A stretch of DNA of 64,000 nucleotides from Streptomyces sp. CB03234 (GTDB lineage Bacteria > Actinomycetota > Actinomycetes > Streptomycetales > Streptomycetaceae): contig NZ_LIYH01000009.1 in the NCBI RefSeq assembly GCF_001905885.1, forward strand, positions 186,001 through 250,000, in the 5' to 3' direction. This document shows, in pieces, positions 26,977 through 36,148 of this stretch. The number at the start of each line of letters is the position of its first letter. The first letter of the stretch is position 1. Position numbers and translations under genes: made by a program. Below the pieces are notes generated by a model that saw only the letters and a program-made list of their open reading frames with translations, was not told where the DNA came from and did no database searches.

Positions 26977-27837
26977 TCACGTCCACCGGACGAGGTCGGC
27001 GCCGATCAGGCCGGTGAAGCAGGTGAGCAGCAGCCTGCCGCGGGGCGTGTCGGCCCCGCCGCCGAGGACGGCGTGCACCAGGTTCCCGTTGATCACACAG
27101 AGGTCCCCGGTCTCCACCGGGATCTCCAGGCTGGGGTGGTCCGCGAGGAGTTCCGGAGGATAGGGATAGCCGCTGTGCGTGAGGCCGAGCTCCGCGCGCG
27201 TGGCGTCGTCGGGAGCGACGTTCCACATCCGCAGCTGCCCGGTGTCGCCGGGCACGTGGGGGTAGACGTTCACGGCCATGACACGGCGGACGTCCTGGAC
27301 CTCGAACCCGGTCTGCAGCGGGTCGCTCAGTTGGGCGAGGTCCTCGTGCGGCAGCAGGAGGTACTCGCCGGTGTTGTTCCAGCACACCGCCTTGGAGCCG
27401 GCCGCGGAACGGCCGCCGTGGGCGGCGAGGCGGGCTCGTGCCACGGCGCCCTCCGCGACGAGCGCGGCGAGCAGCGTCTCGATGGGATCGTCCGCGTCCT
27501 GGTAGAGCGCCCGCACGGCGTCGGCGGTGCTCTCGACGTCCGCCAGGTACGCGTCGGTGTCCTTGTCGATGTGCGAGGCGCCGACCAGATACGCCTCCAC
27601 CCCGTCGGCGCCCTCGCCGTGTCGCGGTGTACGCCCGGGAGATCGCCGGAAGTTGCGGGTGATGGCCTCGCAGTGGCGGGCGGGGACGAAGCCCGGCACC
27701 CGGTAGGCCGCCAGCCGGCCGTGCAGGACGTCGAGCACCTTGCCGGTGTCGAGCCGCCCCGGCGTCTCGCACACCGTGAACCGGTCCGCGGGCAGGGCCT
27801 CGCCCGTGATCCGCGGGGTGACCGTTTCGGCGATCAA
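26977..27837 (-). CDS. Fe(II)/2-oxoglutarate dioxygenase A (2OG-FeII_Oxy type)
   Basis: The 286-residue protein shows a jelly-roll iron site: His164-x-Asp166 in LLLPHEDLAQ, distal His255 in NGNLVHAVLGG, and an arginine at 266-268 in TPRGRLLLT for 2-oxoglutarate. The upstream half is helical. It would hydroxylate or otherwise oxidise an amino acid-like substrate. The start codon is TTG at 27837 with a strong AGGGAGGAA upstream. It is divergent from the second, unrelated dioxygenase at 28268 and coupled to the nitroreductase downstream. Confidence 0.85.
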   Translation of the reverse strand: MIAETVTPRITGEALPADRFTVCETPGRLDTGKVLDVLHGRLAAYRVPGFVPARHCEAITRNFRRSPGRTPRHGEGADGVEAYLVGASHIDKDTDAYLADVESTADAVRALYQDADDPIETLLAALVAEGAVARARLAAHGGRSAAGSKAVCWNNTGEYLLLPHEDLAQLSDPLQTGFEVQDVRRVMAVNVYPHVPGDTGQLRMWNVAPDDATRAELGLTHSGYPYPPELLADHPSLEIPVETGDLCVINGNLVHAVLGGGADTPRGRLLLTCFTGLIGADLVRWT

Positions 27838-28267
27838 GGTTCCTCCCTGTGGGTCTGCGCTGCGTCCAGGTCCCTCCGATCATGACCGGCGGTCCCGGTC
27901 GGGAGCCGACGTCCGGCTGCTCGCCCGCCCTGTCCGACACCGCACGTCGGGGGCACGGCCACGGGGCGGCACGGGGGACGGTACGGTCTTGGTACGGAAC
28001 TGCGCGCGGTCTGCGCGCGGTCTGCGCGCGGTCTGCGCGCGGTGCCGCGGCCTGTGCGCGCCGACGCTCTCCCGGCGCCCGACGCGCCCCGCGCCCGGGA
28101 GACGGCCGCGAGGCTCCCCTTCCCCGTAGCGGACCCACTGCTCGGCCGCAGCCACGGCGTCTACCAGGGCGACCACCGGTGTCCGAGTGCCCATCAGGTG
28201 CCCGCGCCCCGTCAGCCGGACCCGTCAGCATCGATGCGTCGCCCATCCCGCGTCCGAAAGGATCGCC
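27838..28267. promoter_or_regulatory. 430-nt divergent promoter region of the two dioxygenases
   Basis: No gene is recognised here. Ribosome-binding sites mark both ends (minus-strand AGGGAGGAA before 27837, AAAGGA before 28268). In the middle are two GGTACGG copies at 27980 and 27991 and a fourfold 11-bp repeat at 28000-28043. It should contain back-to-back promoters for the minus dioxygenase-nitroreductase pair and the plus dioxygenase-reductase pair. Confidence 0.6.
28000..28043. repeat. Four perfect 11-bp tandem repeats
   Basis: CTGCGCGCGGT occurs four times without a mismatch or gap (28000-28010, 28011-28021, 28022-28032, 28033-28043). The 11-bp period places each unit on the same face of the helix, as for direct-repeat sites of SARP or OmpR-type regulators. 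The XRE-SARP gene at 43251-44303 is a candidate regulator. Confidence 0.85.
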
Positions 28268-29011
28268 ATGCCTGGCAACATCGTTCTCAACGCCGATGCC
28301 CGCGACGTGATACAGACCCTGACCGACGTCGGTGAACACCTGGTGGCCGGAAGCACCCTCTCCGGCATCCTGGGCGTCGGGCCCGAGGACTGGGCCCGCT
28401 TCGCACGGAACTGGGACGACCTCTGCCTCGACACGTTCATGGCGGACGGCGGTACGTACCGCTCCCGCCGTTACGGACGGTTCGAGCTGGACCCGCACGC
28501 CGGCGAACTCACCGCGCTGCCCCACGAGCCGTACCGGCAGGAGCGTTACTACAACCGGCTCAACGGCGGTGTCGACCGGGTCTACGAGCCCCTGACGCCG
28601 GCGTTCGCCGAGGATCCGCTGCTGCGGGGCCTGCTCGTCTGGCTCGGCCAGGTCTTCACCACGATCGACGACACCCAGCGGTGGCTGATCAAGCTGCACC
28701 CGGTGCGCATCACCGCCGGCGCGGACATCGGCAAGCCGGCGCCGGAGGGCCGCCACCGTGACGGCGAGACCTTCGTCGGATCGCTGCTGGTCGACCGGCT
28801 CAACATCACCGGCGGGGAGAGCTCGACGTACGACGAGGCGGGCAAGCGGCTGCGTACCGTCACCCTGTCCGAGCCCGGTGACCTGCTGCTCAACGACGAC
28901 CAGCGCACCTACCACGCGGTGACCCCGATCGAGGCCGTCGACAAGGAGCAGCCGGCCCACCGCGACGTCCTGGTGCTGAACTACTCCGCGCTGCCCGGCC
29001 GGCTGGCATGA
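28268..29011 (+). CDS. Fe(II)/2-oxoglutarate dioxygenase B (isoleucine-hydroxylase-like, 2OG-Fe_Oxy_2)
   Basis: The 247-residue protein fits the family that includes L-isoleucine 4-hydroxylase and BsmA. The iron site is His163-x-Asp165 in EGRHRDGETFV and His216 in QRTYHAVTP, inside a compact jelly roll. LNITGGESSTYDEAGK and SEPGDLLLNDD are also typical. Members hydroxylate free aliphatic amino acids. Start ATG 28268 with AAAGGA upstream. It is followed after 31 nt by an aldo/keto reductase gene, so it probably hydroxylates an amino acid that is then redox-adjusted. Confidence 0.88.
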   Translation: MPGNIVLNADARDVIQTLTDVGEHLVAGSTLSGILGVGPEDWARFARNWDDLCLDTFMADGGTYRSRRYGRFELDPHAGELTALPHEPYRQERYYNRLNGGVDRVYEPLTPAFAEDPLLRGLLVWLGQVFTTIDDTQRWLIKLHPVRITAGADIGKPAPEGRHRDGETFVGSLLVDRLNITGGESSTYDEAGKRLRTVTLSEPGDLLLNDDQRTYHAVTPIEAVDKEQPAHRDVLVLNYSALPGRLA

Positions 29012-29042
29012 CCCGCACGACGACCAAGGAAGGGGAGTGCTC

Positions 29043-30032
29043 ATGACCTCACGCCGACTGGGTGACCAGGGCCTCACCGTGCCCCCCATAGGCCTCGGCT
29101 GCATGGGGATGTCCCAGGACTACGGTCCCGCCGACGACGACGAGTCCCTTGCCGTGCTGCGGCGTGCCCTGGACCTCGGCGTCACGCTGCTCGACACGTC
29201 CATGAGCTACGGCGCCGGCCACAACGAGCAGCTGGTGGGCCGTGCGATCGAGGGCCGCCGGGCCGAGGTCACCGTGGCGACGAAGTTCGGCATCGTACGG
29301 GAGCGGCGCGGTGATCCGGCACGGCTGGGGGCCCGGCCCGCGGACATCCGCCGGTACTGCGAGGCATCGCTCAAGCGGCTGGGCACCGACTACATCGACC
29401 TGTACTACCTGCACCGCGTCGATCCCGAGGTGCCGATCGAGGACAGCGTCGGGGCGATGGCCGAGCTGGTGGGCGAGGGCAAGGTGCGCTACCTCGGGCT
29501 GTCCGAGACCAACGAGGAGGAGTTGACGCGCGCGGTCGGTGTGCATCCCATCAGCGCGGTGCAGTACGAATGGTCGCTCTGGTGGCGGGAGATCGAGGAC
29601 GACATCGTGCCGCTGGCCCGCAAACTGGGCGTCGGGCTGGTCGCGTTCAGTCCGCTCGGCCGTGGCTTCCTCACCGGAGCGCTGAACCTGGAGACGCTGA
29701 CCGAGGACGACGACCGGCTTCCCGACCAGCGCTTCCACGGTGAGCACCTGGCCCGCAACGCCGCGCAGGTGCGGCGCCTGCGGGAGCTGGCCGACGCACG
29801 CGGGGTGACGCCGGGGCAGCTGGCACTGGCCTGGCTGCTCGCCCAGGGCGATGACGTCGTGGCGATTCCGGGTACCCGCAACGGGCAGCGGCTGATGGAG
29901 AACGTCGGGGCCGCCGAGCTGTCCCTGTCCCCGTCGGACGTCCAGGAGATCGAGGCGGCGATCCCGCGGTCCGCCTGGTCGGGCGACCGGCACTCCTTCG
30001 CCGTACCGCGCACCCAGCGAGCCGCCGGGTAG
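29043..30032 (+). CDS. Aldo/keto reductase
   Basis: A 329-residue TIM-barrel oxidoreductase with the AKR tetrad: Asp and Tyr in LLDTSMSYG, Lys in VATKFG and His in LYYLHRVDP. NADPH-binding SPLGRGFLTG and AIPGTRNGQRLMENVGA are present. It belongs to the yajO/AKR13-like branch of broad-specificity carbonyl reductases. ATG 29043 follows AAGGAAGGGGA. It shares a transcript with dioxygenase B and could reduce a keto intermediate of the pathway. A strong hairpin follows the stop. Confidence 0.9.
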   Translation: MTSRRLGDQGLTVPPIGLGCMGMSQDYGPADDDESLAVLRRALDLGVTLLDTSMSYGAGHNEQLVGRAIEGRRAEVTVATKFGIVRERRGDPARLGARPADIRRYCEASLKRLGTDYIDLYYLHRVDPEVPIEDSVGAMAELVGEGKVRYLGLSETNEEELTRAVGVHPISAVQYEWSLWWREIEDDIVPLARKLGVGLVAFSPLGRGFLTGALNLETLTEDDDRLPDQRFHGEHLARNAAQVRRLRELADARGVTPGQLALAWLLAQGDDVVAIPGTRNGQRLMENVGAAELSLSPSDVQEIEAAIPRSAWSGDRHSFAVPRTQRAAG

Positions 30033-30048
30033 GTCCTCGGCACACGCA

Positions 30049-30100
30049 GGAGGCCACGGCACGGTGTACGGCGGCGTTCGCCGCCTGTGCCGTGGCCTCC
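30049..30100. terminator. Bidirectional terminator between AKR and EamA genes
   Basis: A perfect 14-bp inverted repeat ggaggccacggcac (30049-30062) / complement (30087-30100) encloses a second stem ggcggcg-ttc-gccgcc. It sits between convergent gene ends. Confidence 0.85.
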
Positions 30101-30147
30101 GCGCGGTGCCCGGGTCCGGTGACGGTGCCGGTTGCCGGGGTGCCGGG

Positions 30148-31077
30148 TCAGGGGACCTCGGAGGGCTGCCGCGGCTCGGGGTGCCGCTCCCGTGCGGGCG
30201 GCCGGCGGGGCGTCCGGCCCGGGAGCAGCCCGAGCACGAGCGAGCAGCTGCCGACGACCACGGCCGTGCCCAGGAGCTGTACCCACGACAGACGTTCGTC
30301 CAGGACGGCCGAGCCGACGACCACCGCGACGGCCGTCACCGCGAATTCGACGCTGAGCGCCCGGGTGGCTCCGACGCCGGCGACGAGCCGGAAGTACAGG
30401 ACGTACATCACGCCGCTCATGACTCCGCCCAGCAGCAGGAGGTACACGTAGTCGGCGAAGCCGGGCGCGGCGGCCACCGGCACCAGGAAGAGCAGCGGGA
30501 GGGTCAGCACCCCGCCGAAGAAGAAGGAACCGACGGTCAGTTCCCACGATCCGACGTCGTGCAGCCGGGCCCTGGCGTAGTTGCTTCCGAAGGCGGCCGA
30601 GAGCGCCCCGACGAGCGAGCCGACGCAGCCGAGGAGGAAGGAGCCGGTGAGCGGGGCGTCCGGAAAGCCCACGAGCAGCACGATGCCCACGATGCCGAGC
30701 GACAGGCCGACCCAGCCCCGTACCGTCATCCGCTCCAGGCCCCACAGATGGCCGATGACCATGGAGAACAGGGGAATCGTCGCCACGAAGATGGCGGCCA
30801 TGGCCGAGCCGATGCGGGGAGTGGCGTACGAGACACCGATCAGCTGGCCGGCGACGGTGGTCGCACCCACGACGGCGAACGGCCACCAGTGGGCGGTGAA
30901 GTGGAGGCGGCGTCTGCCCATCACGGCGACCAGGGCCACGACAGCGCCGGCGATCAGTGCCCGGAAGGTCACCGCACCCACCCAGCCGAAGGTCCGCTCC
31001 ACTCGTGCCAGCACGGCGAACGACACGCCCCAGACCACCGCGACGGTCCCGTAGCGAGCCACGTCAGCGCCCCGCAT
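30148..31077 (-). CDS. EamA/DMT-family exporter of the cluster
   Basis: The 309-residue membrane protein has ten hydrophobic helices in two EamA halves, e.g. ARYGTVAVVWGVSFAVLAR at the start and VEFAVTAVAVVVGSAVLDERL near the end, with a charged, arginine/proline-rich tail. RhtA/EamA proteins commonly export amino acids and analogues, so it is a likely efflux/self-protection gene for the product. ATG 31077 gives AGGGAGG good spacing; 31083 would be too close. It follows the FAD oxidase gene on the minus strand. Confidence 0.87.
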   Translation of the reverse strand: MRGADVARYGTVAVVWGVSFAVLARVERTFGWVGAVTFRALIAGAVVALVAVMGRRRLHFTAHWWPFAVVGATTVAGQLIGVSYATPRIGSAMAAIFVATIPLFSMVIGHLWGLERMTVRGWVGLSLGIVGIVLLVGFPDAPLTGSFLLGCVGSLVGALSAAFGSNYARARLHDVGSWELTVGSFFFGGVLTLPLLFLVPVAAAPGFADYVYLLLLGGVMSGVMYVLYFRLVAGVGATRALSVEFAVTAVAVVVGSAVLDERLSWVQLLGTAVVVGSCSLVLGLLPGRTPRRPPARERHPEPRQPSEVP

Positions 31078-31169
31078 GCGCATCCTCCCTCTTTACGGCT
31101 CGTCCTGCGGACCGGCGGTGAGCGCCCCCGGTCCGCGATCACCGTACCCCGGCGCCAACGCACATGTGT

Positions 31170-32318
31170 TCACACGTAGTTGGCCTCGACGCGCGGCCGC
31201 TCGCCGGTGAACCGGCCCGCGTCCAGGGGTGTGACGTCGACGAACGGCCGCCGGTCGAGCACCAGGTCCCGGACGACCTCACCGACCGCGGGGGCCTGGA
31301 GGAAGCCATGCCCCGAGAAGCCGCAGGCGTACAGGAACCTGCCCACGTCGCCGGCCTCTCCGATGAGGGCGTTGTGGTCCGGGGTGATCTCGTAGAAACC
31401 GGTCCAGCCCCCGGCGAGGCCGACATCCAGCAGCGGGGGAACCCGCCGGGCCATCGCCTCCGTCAACCGCGGCAGCCAGGCCTCGGAGGGCTTCAGCCGG
31501 AAACCGGGCGGCTCTTCGGGGTCCGACATGCCGAGGAGGAAGCCCTGGCCCTCGCGCCGGAAGTAGAAGGCGGAGGAGAAGTCGATCGTCAGGGGCACCC
31601 GCAGATCGGGGGCGAACGGCTCGGTGAAGACGATCTGTCTCTGGTAGGGCACCACCGGCAGCGTCGTTCCGACCATGTTCCCCACGGCCGCCGACCACGC
31701 CCCGGCGGCGCAGACGACCGTGGAGGTGGCGATGTCGCCACGGCTCGTCCGGACGGCGCGGATCTCCCCGCCGAGGGTCTCGATCCCGAGCACCTCGCAG
31801 TGCGTCTCCAGGTGTGCGCCGTGCCTGCGGGCGCCCGTCGCGTACCCGAGGACCACGGACTCGGGCGTGCAGTGGCCGTCGTCGGGTGAGTACGCCCCGG
31901 CCAGGAGCCCTTCCTCCTCGATCAGGGGCGACAGCCGCCGGGCCTCCGCCGTGTCGATCATCCGGCTGGGCACGCCGAGCGAGTTCTGCAGGGCGACGCC
32001 CGCCTCGAACGACGCGACGTCCTCGGGGCGTGACAGCAGGAACAGGTATCCCGACGAGCGCAGGTCGATCTCCTGGCGGGGGCGGTGGCCGAAGGCACGG
32101 TAGGCCTCCAGACTCCGTGCGCCGAGCTGGATGTTGAGCGCGTCGGAGAACTGCGCGCGCACCCCGCCCGCCGCCTTGGAGGTGGAGCCCGAGCCGAGCT
32201 CGGCGCGTTCGAGGAGGACGACGTCCCGGACGCCGGCTTCGGCCAGGTGGAAGGCGATGCTCGTACCGATCACGCCGCCGCCGACTATCACGACGTCCGC
32301 GGACGCTGGAAGTGTCAC
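31170..32318 (-). CDS. FAD-dependent amine/amino acid oxidase (DAO family)
   Basis: A 382-residue DAO-fold flavoprotein starting ADVVIVGGGVIGTSIAFHLA. It has the loop GSGSTSKAAGGVRAQF and a C-terminal GFSGHGFLQAPAVGE with a preceding PDHNALIGEAG, resembling sarcosine oxidase beta subunits and glycine oxidases. It would oxidise a secondary amine or amino acid of the pathway to an imine. The GTG at 32318 has AGGGAGAG upstream; longer frames to 32741 cross the promoter region. Transcribed toward the exporter gene, 92 nt away. Confidence 0.87.
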   Translation of the reverse strand: MTLPASADVVIVGGGVIGTSIAFHLAEAGVRDVVLLERAELGSGSTSKAAGGVRAQFSDALNIQLGARSLEAYRAFGHRPRQEIDLRSSGYLFLLSRPEDVASFEAGVALQNSLGVPSRMIDTAEARRLSPLIEEEGLLAGAYSPDDGHCTPESVVLGYATGARRHGAHLETHCEVLGIETLGGEIRAVRTSRGDIATSTVVCAAGAWSAAVGNMVGTTLPVVPYQRQIVFTEPFAPDLRVPLTIDFSSAFYFRREGQGFLLGMSDPEEPPGFRLKPSEAWLPRLTEAMARRVPPLLDVGLAGGWTGFYEITPDHNALIGEAGDVGRFLYACGFSGHGFLQAPAVGEVVRDLVLDRRPFVDVTPLDAGRFTGERPRVEANYV

Positions 32319-32809
32319 CGTGTGCTCTCCCTCTCGCTGGTGGCGTGCGCCCGGGTCCGGGGCCATGTCCGATGATGGGCGTCCGGCCTGACAGGTCGTG
32401 GTCGGCCGGATCACCGGCGGCCCCGGGAAAGGTGCTGGACAGCCTCCGGGCAACGGTCCGCCTGTGGGCCCGGTACGGGTACGCGTCCACGCACCGGCGT
32501 AGCCGCCCCCGTACGCGCCCGCGCACCGCGAAGCCGGCCCCGTACGCGCCCAGCGCACCGCGAAGCCGGCCCGCGTGGAGTCGCGCCGGCGACCGGCACG
32601 GGCCTCGCACCGCGGGGTGCGGCCGGGTGCGAACGCCCGTGCCAATCCCGCCGACGGCCCGGTGCACCGGCTCTGAACTGCGCTGTTACTCCTGTGACGG
32701 GCGTCGGCGAGTGCCATCGCAGTGACGCGGGAGGTTGCCACGATGGACGCGTGGCGGGCGCCGGTCCCGTACCGAGGGCCTCTCCCCCGACGATGTCTGG
32801 AGACGACTC
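32319..32809. promoter_or_regulatory. 491-nt divergent promoter region upstream of the amidinotransferase operon
   Basis: No convincing gene. It separates the minus-strand FAD oxidase from the plus-strand amidinotransferase. It holds a 31-bp tandem duplication (32508-32569) and, near 32680-32745, a less GC-rich segment with GGGAGG before an ATG at 32742 whose frame overlaps the amidinotransferase. Promoters for both transcripts must lie here. Confidence 0.55.
32508..32569. repeat. 31-bp tandem duplication
   Basis: The segment 32508-32537 and the segment 32539-32569 agree except for one extra A in the second copy; both start CCCGTACGCGCCC and end CGCGAAGCCGG. It lies about 240 nt upstream of the amidinotransferase start. 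Confidence 0.75.
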
Positions 32810-33919
32810 ATGACTGTTGCGCACACGAGCGAACTGGCCTCCAAGGAGAGCGGGCAGCGTACCGGCCCGGTGTGCTCCTACACCGAGTGGGATCCGCTGG
32901 AGGAGGTCATCGTCGGCATCGTGGACGGAGCCAGCTTCCCCTCCTGGCACATGGCGCTGCCGCCGGTGCTGCCCGAGGACCAGGTCGAGACCTTCCGTAC
33001 GCGGGCGGGCCGGCCGTTCCCGGCCGAGCAGGTCGACGCTGCCCGGCGCGAACTCGAGGAGTTCGTCCACATCCTGGAGGCCGAGGGGGTGCGTGTACGG
33101 CGCCCGGAGCCGATTGCGCAGCGCACCACGTACAGCACGCTCGACTGGAGCAGCACCGGCATGTACGCGGCCATGCCGCGTGACACGCTGCTGGTGGTCG
33201 GCGAGGACATCATCGAGTGCCCGATGGCCTGGCGGTCGCGCTACTACGAAGCGCTCGCCTACCGTCCGCTGCTCAAGGAGTACTTCCACGGCGGTGCGCG
33301 GTGGAGCGCCGGGCCCAAGCCCGAACTCACCGACGCGCAGTTCGACCAGGACTGGACCGACGAGCACACGGGCGGTTCCGCGAACCTGGTGGTGACCGAG
33401 TTCGAGCCGACGTTCGACGCCGCCGACTTCATCCGCTGCGGCAGGGACATCATCGCCCAGATGAGCAATGTGACCAACGCGTTCGGCATCGAGTGGCTGC
33501 GCCGGCACCTCGGTGACGAATACCGCATCCATGTGCTGGAGTTCGACGACTCCCACCCGATGCACATCGACGCCACGCTGATGCCGCTCGCCCCGGGCAA
33601 GCTGCTCATCAACCCCGAGCGCGTACCCGAGGTCCCGGACCTGTTCAAGGGATGGGACGTGCTGGAGGCGCCGGCTCCGGTCATCCCCGACGCCCACCCG
33701 CTGTACATGACCAGCAAGTGGATCAACATGAACCTGCTGATGCTGGACGAGACCCGGGTCGTCGTCGAGGCCCAGGACGAGCCCATGATCAGCGCCCTGA
33801 AGAAGTTCGGGCTCACGCCCATCCCGTGCAACTTCCGCAACTTCAACAGCTTCGGTGGCTCCTTCCACTGCGCCACCCTCGACGTCCGCCGCCGGGGCAC
33901 CCTCCAGTCCTACATCTGA
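32810..33919 (+). CDS. Amidinotransferase (arginine:glycine amidinotransferase family)
   Basis: A 369-residue GATM/StrB1-type enzyme. The nucleophilic Cys354 is in GGSFHCATLDVRR, the catalytic His/Asp in MHIDATLMPL, and further active-site residues in DFIRCGRDI and GMYAAMPRD. It begins CSYTEWDPLEEVIVG, as in the family. It would move the amidino group of arginine to an amine acceptor, giving a guanidino compound and ornithine. It is the first gene of a plus-strand operon and probably the committing step of the cluster. ATG 32810 with TGGAG upstream. Confidence 0.93.
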   Translation: MTVAHTSELASKESGQRTGPVCSYTEWDPLEEVIVGIVDGASFPSWHMALPPVLPEDQVETFRTRAGRPFPAEQVDAARRELEEFVHILEAEGVRVRRPEPIAQRTTYSTLDWSSTGMYAAMPRDTLLVVGEDIIECPMAWRSRYYEALAYRPLLKEYFHGGARWSAGPKPELTDAQFDQDWTDEHTGGSANLVVTEFEPTFDAADFIRCGRDIIAQMSNVTNAFGIEWLRRHLGDEYRIHVLEFDDSHPMHIDATLMPLAPGKLLINPERVPEVPDLFKGWDVLEAPAPVIPDAHPLYMTSKWINMNLLMLDETRVVVEAQDEPMISALKKFGLTPIPCNFRNFNSFGGSFHCATLDVRRRGTLQSYI

Positions 33920-33958
33920 CCGGCCGCCAAGGCTCTGCGGAAAGGAGGACGGCGCACG

Positions 33959-34915
33959 ATGCCCTTGTGGAAGCACAGCCCGAAGGATGCCCTGCTGTTC
34001 GGGTTCAGCGTCACGCAACTGACGCTGATGATCTGGCTCGCCACCCGGTGGTCGGGCTTCTCCGTCGCCGGCTGGCTGGGCCAGGCGGCTCTCGTCACCG
34101 TGATGACCGCCTACAACATCATCGTGGTGTCGCACCTGTTCACTCACGTGCCGTGGTTCACCTCGGCCCGGCTCAACGCCGTCGCGTCGGTCGTGAACTC
34201 GATCTGCATCGGACAGTCGGCGCAGGCCTACGAGTTGAGCCATGTGCGCAACCACCACCGGTTCAACAACGATCCCATCGGCCCGGACGGCACGACCCGG
34301 GACACCAGCTCGACCTACCGCGACGGACAGGACGGCGATCACGCTCCGCTGTCGCGCTACATCCTCAGCGGGGCGCGCGACACGTTCCTGGACCGTGGCA
34401 AGGAGATGTTCGCCGTGACCCGGCTGTGGCGCGTCGGCTCGGCCGAGCGGAAGCTGCTGGAGCTGGCAGCCCGCAGGGAGCCGCGGCGCACCGTGGAGCT
34501 GCGCCAGGTGCAGGCCGACCGCGCCGCGCACTGCCTGGCCCTGGCCGGATTCGCGGTGCTGTCGTGGCAGTGGACGGTGTTCTGCTACCTGCCGGCGTTC
34601 TTCACGGCCCTCGTGCTGGTCAACGTGCAGAACTACTACCGGCATTACGGCGCCGACCCCAGCCGGCGGACGGCGGACGCGGTGAGCCACTACGGCCGCC
34701 TGTACAACCTGCTCACCTTCAACGACGGCTACCACCAGGAACACCACCTCAGCCCCGCCACCCACTGGTCGCAGCTGCCCGCGGTGTACCAACGGCGGCT
34801 GGAGACCGCCGAGACGGGACCGCGGATCATCAGCCCCGTACCGGCGATGCTCGGCTTCCTGCACCGGGACCGTCCCCTGCTGCACCGGACCGCCGACGAC
34901 GGCCGGCGTTCCTGA
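33959..34915 (+). CDS. Membrane di-iron fatty acid desaturase-like enzyme
   Basis: The 318-residue integral membrane protein has the three histidine boxes: His59/His63 in SHLFTH, HVRNHH (95-100), and HQEHH near residue 258, plus an NVQNYYRHYG segment. Hydrophobic helices lie at about 10-30, 40-60 and 180-210. It is shorter than lipid desaturases and resembles the desaturase/hydroxylase group that acts on small molecules in natural product clusters. AAAGGAGG precedes ATG 33959. Position after the amidinotransferase suggests desaturation or hydroxylation of the guanidino amino acid or an acyl part. Confidence 0.88.
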   Translation: MPLWKHSPKDALLFGFSVTQLTLMIWLATRWSGFSVAGWLGQAALVTVMTAYNIIVVSHLFTHVPWFTSARLNAVASVVNSICIGQSAQAYELSHVRNHHRFNNDPIGPDGTTRDTSSTYRDGQDGDHAPLSRYILSGARDTFLDRGKEMFAVTRLWRVGSAERKLLELAARREPRRTVELRQVQADRAAHCLALAGFAVLSWQWTVFCYLPAFFTALVLVNVQNYYRHYGADPSRRTADAVSHYGRLYNLLTFNDGYHQEHHLSPATHWSQLPAVYQRRLETAETGPRIISPVPAMLGFLHRDRPLLHRTADDGRRS

Positions 34916-34997
34916 TCCACCGCACCATCCCACGCGACCGGGCCTTGGACGCAGTACGTCCGGTCGCGCCCTCCTTCGACCGAAAGGCCATGGTGTG

Positions 34998-36107
34998 ATG
35001 CTCGACAAGAAGCCTGCCCTCAGTGTGACCCTGAACGGTGCGGACGCCCCCGTGCAGGGCTGGGTGGTCGTGGACTCGCTGGTGGAGTCCATGGCCATGG
35101 GCGGAACCCGGATGACGGCCACCGTCACCGAGGACGAGGTCCGCGCGCTCGCCAAAGGAATGACCGCCAAGCTGAGCCTGGTGGGCCTGCCCATCGGGGG
35201 AGCCAAGGCCGGTATCGTCGCGACCGGCAAGCCGCGGGAGCACGCCCTCGAACACTTCGGCCGGACGGTGGCGCCACTGCTCCACGGTGGCGTCCACCTC
35301 GGCTGCGACCTCGGGATCAACCAGGCCGACCGGGCGGCCTTCTACGACGCCGCCGACTACGACGTGCGCAGGCTCACCCGCTGCGCCCGGCTGCCGATGG
35401 ACTGGGGCACGTACTGGGAACCGCTCGTGGACATCACGGGCCACGGCGTCGGTGTCGCCACCCTGACCGCGGTGGCGGGAATGCCCGGTCCCGCCTCCCG
35501 GCGTGTGGTGATCCAGGGGTTCGGCGCCGTGGGACGGGGTGTCGCCAAGTACCTCGAACGGCACGGTCACCGCATCGTCGGCGTGGCCGACGTCCAGGGA
35601 ACGGTCAGCTGCCCCGACGGCCTGCCCGTCGACGGGTTGATCAAGGCGACGGACCCGGCCGGCACCGTCGACCGCGCTCTCCTGCCCGACTCCGTCACCA
35701 TCGCGAACGGTGCCGACGCCTGGCTGGACGTCGACGCCGACGTCCTCGTACTCGCGGCGAACATGAACGCCGTCCACGCGGGCAACGCGGCCCAGGTGCG
35801 CGCCGCGCTCATCGTCGAGGGCGGCAACCTGTGCTGCTCGCCGGAGGCGAAGGACGCCCTGGCCGCCCAGGGCGTCGTCGTCATCCCGGACGTCGTGGCG
35901 AACGTGGGCGGTGCGGCCGCCGGGGGCTGCGCCCTCACCGGGACGGTCCCCTTCGACCTGCCCCGCGACCAGATGGCCGCCTGGGTCTTCGACTGGGTCC
36001 AGGAGCGAGTGGAGCGCAACACGCGCGAGGTCCTGGAGGTCATGGCGGGCGGCGCACCGGACCCGGTCGCCACCCTGCTGACGGCCCGGCGGACCGCCAC
36101 CGTCTGA
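34998..36107 (+). CDS. Glu/Leu/Phe/Val dehydrogenase
   Basis: A 369-residue NAD(P)-dependent amino acid dehydrogenase. The catalytic lysine is in GLPIGGAKAGI, the substrate-domain segment is MGGTRMTATVTEDEV, the Rossmann motif is GFGAVGRGVAKYL, and the closing loop is VVPDVVANVGGAA-like (VIPDVVANVGGAA). It would reductively aminate a 2-oxo acid or deaminate an amino acid. Beside an acetolactate-synthase-like enzyme and dihydroxyacid dehydratase it could install the amino group on a branched 2-oxo acid. ATG 34998 chosen; GTG 34995 is possible. Confidence 0.9.
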   Translation: MLDKKPALSVTLNGADAPVQGWVVVDSLVESMAMGGTRMTATVTEDEVRALAKGMTAKLSLVGLPIGGAKAGIVATGKPREHALEHFGRTVAPLLHGGVHLGCDLGINQADRAAFYDAADYDVRRLTRCARLPMDWGTYWEPLVDITGHGVGVATLTAVAGMPGPASRRVVIQGFGAVGRGVAKYLERHGHRIVGVADVQGTVSCPDGLPVDGLIKATDPAGTVDRALLPDSVTIANGADAWLDVDADVLVLAANMNAVHAGNAAQVRAALIVEGGNLCCSPEAKDALAAQGVVVIPDVVANVGGAAAGGCALTGTVPFDLPRDQMAAWVFDWVQERVERNTREVLEVMAGGAPDPVATLLTARRTATV

Positions 36108-36148
36108 CCCCGCGCCGACCCCGACAACCCCCTGTCGAAGGAGATGAC

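Noticed and set aside
32742..33183. Small gene from ATG 32742 with a GGGAGG site
   Set aside because: It overlaps the amidinotransferase in another frame and its product has no recognisable pattern; it could be a short leader but is unsupported.
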